Of a DNA stretch of 64,000 nt, positions 62,044 through 64,000 are shown piece after piece. The DNA is from Luxibacter massiliensis (lineage in GTDB: Bacteria > Bacillota > Clostridia > Lachnospirales > Lachnospiraceae): contig NZ_UWOE01000001.1 in assembly GCF_900604355.1 (NCBI RefSeq), positions 2,356,001 through 2,420,000 of the forward strand, read 5' to 3'. The translations under genes were made by a program, and so were the position numbers. How positions within the stretch are numbered: position 1 is the first letter of the stretch; each line of letters begins with the position of its first letter. The notes below the pieces were generated by a model. It did not search any database, had not been told where the DNA came from, and saw only the letters and a list, made by a program, of their open reading frames with translations.

Positions 62044-62199
62044 AGTTCTGTATCTTTATTTTTTTATTTTATATAACATAGCCTTTTATTAGCCATTTGA
62101 TATACTAATAGTAAATTTAATTTAACAGGGCGCCCTTCTATATCAACGGCTCCCATAACACACATCTTTACTGAATTTAAAATATGGAGGAAGGTATTT

Positions 62200-63327
62200 A
62201 TGAAAGTCGTTATTGCAATTGATTCATTAAAGGGCAGCTTAAGCTCCATGGAGGCAGGGTTCGCAGCAAAGGAAGGGATACTCCGCGCCCACCCGGACGC
62301 CCAGGTCATAGTAAGGCCTCTGGCAGACGGAGGGGAGGGGACTACAGATGCCCTGATCGAAGGTATGGGAGGGCAGAAAATTGATGTGACAGTCACCGGG
62401 CCTATGGGAGAAAAAATTACTGCATATTATGGATATTTAAAGGAATCTGATACAGCCGTGATCGAGATGGCGTCGGCTGCCGGAATTACCCTTGTGCCAG
62501 AGCAGCAAAAAAACCCTCTGCTGGCAACCACCTACGGCGTAGGTGAGATGATTAAAGATGCCGCGGAGAAAGGATGCAGAAATTTTATACTAGGGATCGG
62601 AGGCAGCGCCACCAATGACGGGGGGATCGGAATGCTGCAGGCATTGGGATACAGCTTTCTTGATAAAAACGGCCAGGAGGCAGGCAGGGGTGCACAGGCT
62701 CTTGATACAATTGTCTCTATTTGTGATACAAATACTTACCCCAAACTTAAGGACTGCCATTTTCATGTCGCCTGTGACGTCACCAATCCCCTTTGTGGAA
62801 AAAACGGCGCCACCTATATTTATGGCCCTCAGAAAGGAGTGACAGAGGATATGAAAGAACCTTTAGACCGCGCTATGCTGCATTATGCAAAAGTTACATC
62901 CCAGACTTTACATAATGACTTCTCATTAACCCAGGGAGCAGGGGCGGCCGGAGGCCTTGGCTTCGCCTTTCTAAGCTATCTTCATGCGGATCTGACTCCC
63001 GGCATAGACTTGATACTTAAAGCCATAAATTTGGAGGAAGATCTTAAATCGGCAGATATCGTTGTGACCGGCGAAGGCCGTCTGGATCATCAGACTGCCA
63101 TGGGGAAAGCTCCTGTGGGGGTTGCAAGGCTTGCAAAGAAGTTTGACGCACAGGTGCTTGCCTTTGCCGGAGGAGTCACAAAAGATGCACGGGCATGTAA
63201 TGAAGCCGGCATCGATGCATTCTTCCCCATCCTGAGGGGAATAGCCACACTAGAGGAAGCCATGGACCCTGAAAATGCACGGGGTAACATGGCGGATGCC
63301 GTAGAACAGGTATTCCGTATTTTATAG
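62200..63327 (+). CDS. Glycerate kinase (GlxK/GarK family)
   Basis: The 375-residue protein has the family's N-terminal IDSLKGSLSS, PLADGGEGTTDAL (about 46-58), LGIGGSATNDGG (about 130-141) and TGEGRLDHQTAMGKAP (about 288-303), complete to the C-terminus. It phosphorylates D-glycerate, usually to 2-phosphoglycerate in this family, feeding glycolysis. A GGAGGAAGG site precedes the ATG. It is followed by two terminator-like hairpins and preceded by the CdaR regulator. Confidence 0.94.
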   Translation: MKVVIAIDSLKGSLSSMEAGFAAKEGILRAHPDAQVIVRPLADGGEGTTDALIEGMGGQKIDVTVTGPMGEKITAYYGYLKESDTAVIEMASAAGITLVPEQQKNPLLATTYGVGEMIKDAAEKGCRNFILGIGGSATNDGGIGMLQALGYSFLDKNGQEAGRGAQALDTIVSICDTNTYPKLKDCHFHVACDVTNPLCGKNGATYIYGPQKGVTEDMKEPLDRAMLHYAKVTSQTLHNDFSLTQGAGAAGGLGFAFLSYLHADLTPGIDLILKAINLEEDLKSADIVVTGEGRLDHQTAMGKAPVGVARLAKKFDAQVLAFAGGVTKDARACNEAGIDAFFPILRGIATLEEAMDPENARGNMADAVEQVFRIL

Positions 63328-63439
63328 ACGGCCAAATTACGGTCAGTTAAGTAAATTGTTGATTCCTCTTTTCTAACTTATAGGATGATTTTTTCAAATT
63401 ATGCGTCAGTTTTTCTTTCTCAGATTGTTTACTTAACAT

Positions 63440-63473
63440 AAGGAGCTAATCTCCTCACTTTTTTTAGCTCCTT
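63440..63473 (+). terminator. Hairpin downstream of glycerate kinase
   Basis: AAGGAGCTAA (63440-63449) pairs exactly with TTAGCTCCTT (63464-63473). The T-run lies in the loop rather than after the stem, so efficiency is uncertain. Confidence 0.5.
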
Positions 63474-63488
63474 TCCCACCACATGAAG

Positions 63489-63516
63489 AAACCCCGGATT
63501 TTAAAAACCGGGGTTT
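63489..63516. terminator. Strong bidirectional terminator
   Basis: AAACCCCGG (63489-63497) pairs with CCGGGGTTT (63508-63516) and is followed by TTCTTTT on the plus strand. The A-rich other side makes it usable in both directions between convergent genes. Confidence 0.85.
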
Positions 63517-63835
63517 TCTTTTGGCTTTAACTATTCTTCTGCAGCTTTGCTCAATTAAGATTTATCTCCATGACTCTAAATCTTCTTTCCAGTATATTTA
63601 TAATCCGACATTTTGAAGCTTGTTAGGAATATTAGGCAATACCCAGTACATTTCCGCTTTTTATAAGGATCTTATAGGGGTACTGAAAAACCATATCTAC
63701 TTTCTGAAAGACAGATCCAATTTCTATACCACAGAAATCCTCTAAAAATAAAACCACCGATATGCGCAGCCTTCTTTGGTAATGGGCATATTACATTTCT
63801 ATCAATGTGTATATACTCCGTACCAGTCAGCAATT
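63517..63835. other. Intergenic region without recognisable gene
   Basis: This A+T-rich stretch lies between the terminator and the partial gene at the window end. I saw no open frame with a ribosome binding site, no RNA gene and no repeat in it. Confidence 0.5.
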
Positions 63836-64000
63836 TTATCTGGCAACATTAGCAGTTTTTAAAACTCCTGTTCCGGTTCCAAGCCTTCCCCCTGCAATCA
63901 GATATTGGGCCGCTTTTTTCTGCAGACTTGTCCTTTGAGGATATATATTCGGATCATCACGCACGCATCCATAGATCCGTTTCTCTGCCTCCCGGTCTGT
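63836..64000 (-). CDS. Unrecognised protein, C-terminal 54 residues (runs off window)
   Basis: A frame enters from the right edge on the minus strand and stops at 63836-63838 (TAA). It contains EAEKRIYGCVRDDPNIY and ends LGTGTGVLKTANVAR. The composition (charged, then glycine-rich) and uninterrupted frame look like real coding sequence, but I do not recognise the family. The remainder is outside the window. Confidence 0.5.
   Translation of the reverse strand, partial: TDREAEKRIYGCVRDDPNIYPQRTSLQKKAAQYLIAGGRLGTGTGVLKTANVAR

Noticed and set aside
1..64000. CRISPR arrays, tRNA, rRNA and replication origin
   Set aside because: No regularly spaced repeats, cloverleaf-like sequences, rRNA-conserved blocks or DnaA-box clusters were noticed by eye. 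The three dispersed repeats are kilobases apart and not CRISPR.

Overview
The window looks like chromosome from a Gram-positive, gut-type member of the Lachnospiraceae (Clostridia). The grounds are AGGAGG-type ribosome binding sites, mid G+C, sporulating-clostridial families (YesL, QueH, large serine recombinases, YhgE/Pip proteins, KTGD-type surface anchors) and many sugar-uptake operons. No rRNA, tRNA or CRISPR array was seen.

Layout. 0-3.1 kb holds amino-acid biosynthesis genes (start of leuC, asd, argH), followed by a perfect 31-bp-arm hairpin repeat. 3.3-13.7 kb is one minus-strand sugar operon: FGGY kinase, P-loop kinase, ABC binding protein, two permeases, mannose-6-P-isomerase-like cupin, LacI regulator, PfkB kinase, class II aldolase and YesL. 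It has a clear promoter and two LacI-type palindromes in front of it. queH follows.

14.5-33.9 kb is the most unusual part. It contains a two-gene NitT/TauT-type ABC operon (ATPase, permease) in which both genes are split by separate integrated elements. A 7.4-kb element cuts the ATPase inside its Walker A motif; it carries a large serine recombinase, two YhgE/Pip membrane proteins and a small ORF. A 10.4-kb element cuts the permease near its C-terminus; it carries another large serine recombinase with a small coupled ORF, a response regulator/histidine kinase, a two-gene ABC system and a 1215-residue fused ATPase-FtsX protein. In both cases the halves join back in frame at a short shared core (CGG; TGTTCA), giving a 255-residue ATPase and a 265-residue permease. 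The element ends carry inverted arms as expected for serine-integrase att sites.

33.9-38.5 kb is an alpha-glucoside PTS operon (EIICBA, GH4 6-phospho-glucosidase, RpiR regulator). 38.5-46.4 kb holds two chemoreceptors, a KTGD-anchored surface protein and an FMN-binding lipoprotein. 46.6-52.9 kb is a minus-strand module with a sodium symporter of the SSS family, LacI regulator, Gfo/Idh oxidoreductase, tandem VOC protein and NSS-family transporter. 53.2-57.7 kb is an AraC regulator divergent from a nucleotidyltransferase / N-acetylhexosamine kinase / GalE operon, which fits lacto-N-biose or galacto-N-biose use. Three same-orientation copies of a roughly 125-bp structured repeat sit exactly at the borders of these last two modules. 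57.7-64 kb holds methylglyoxal synthase, a two-gene ABC exporter with an operator-like palindrome over its promoter, CdaR with glycerate kinase, strong terminators and the end of an unrecognised gene.

All functional calls come from motif and family recognition by eye; no database search was run.
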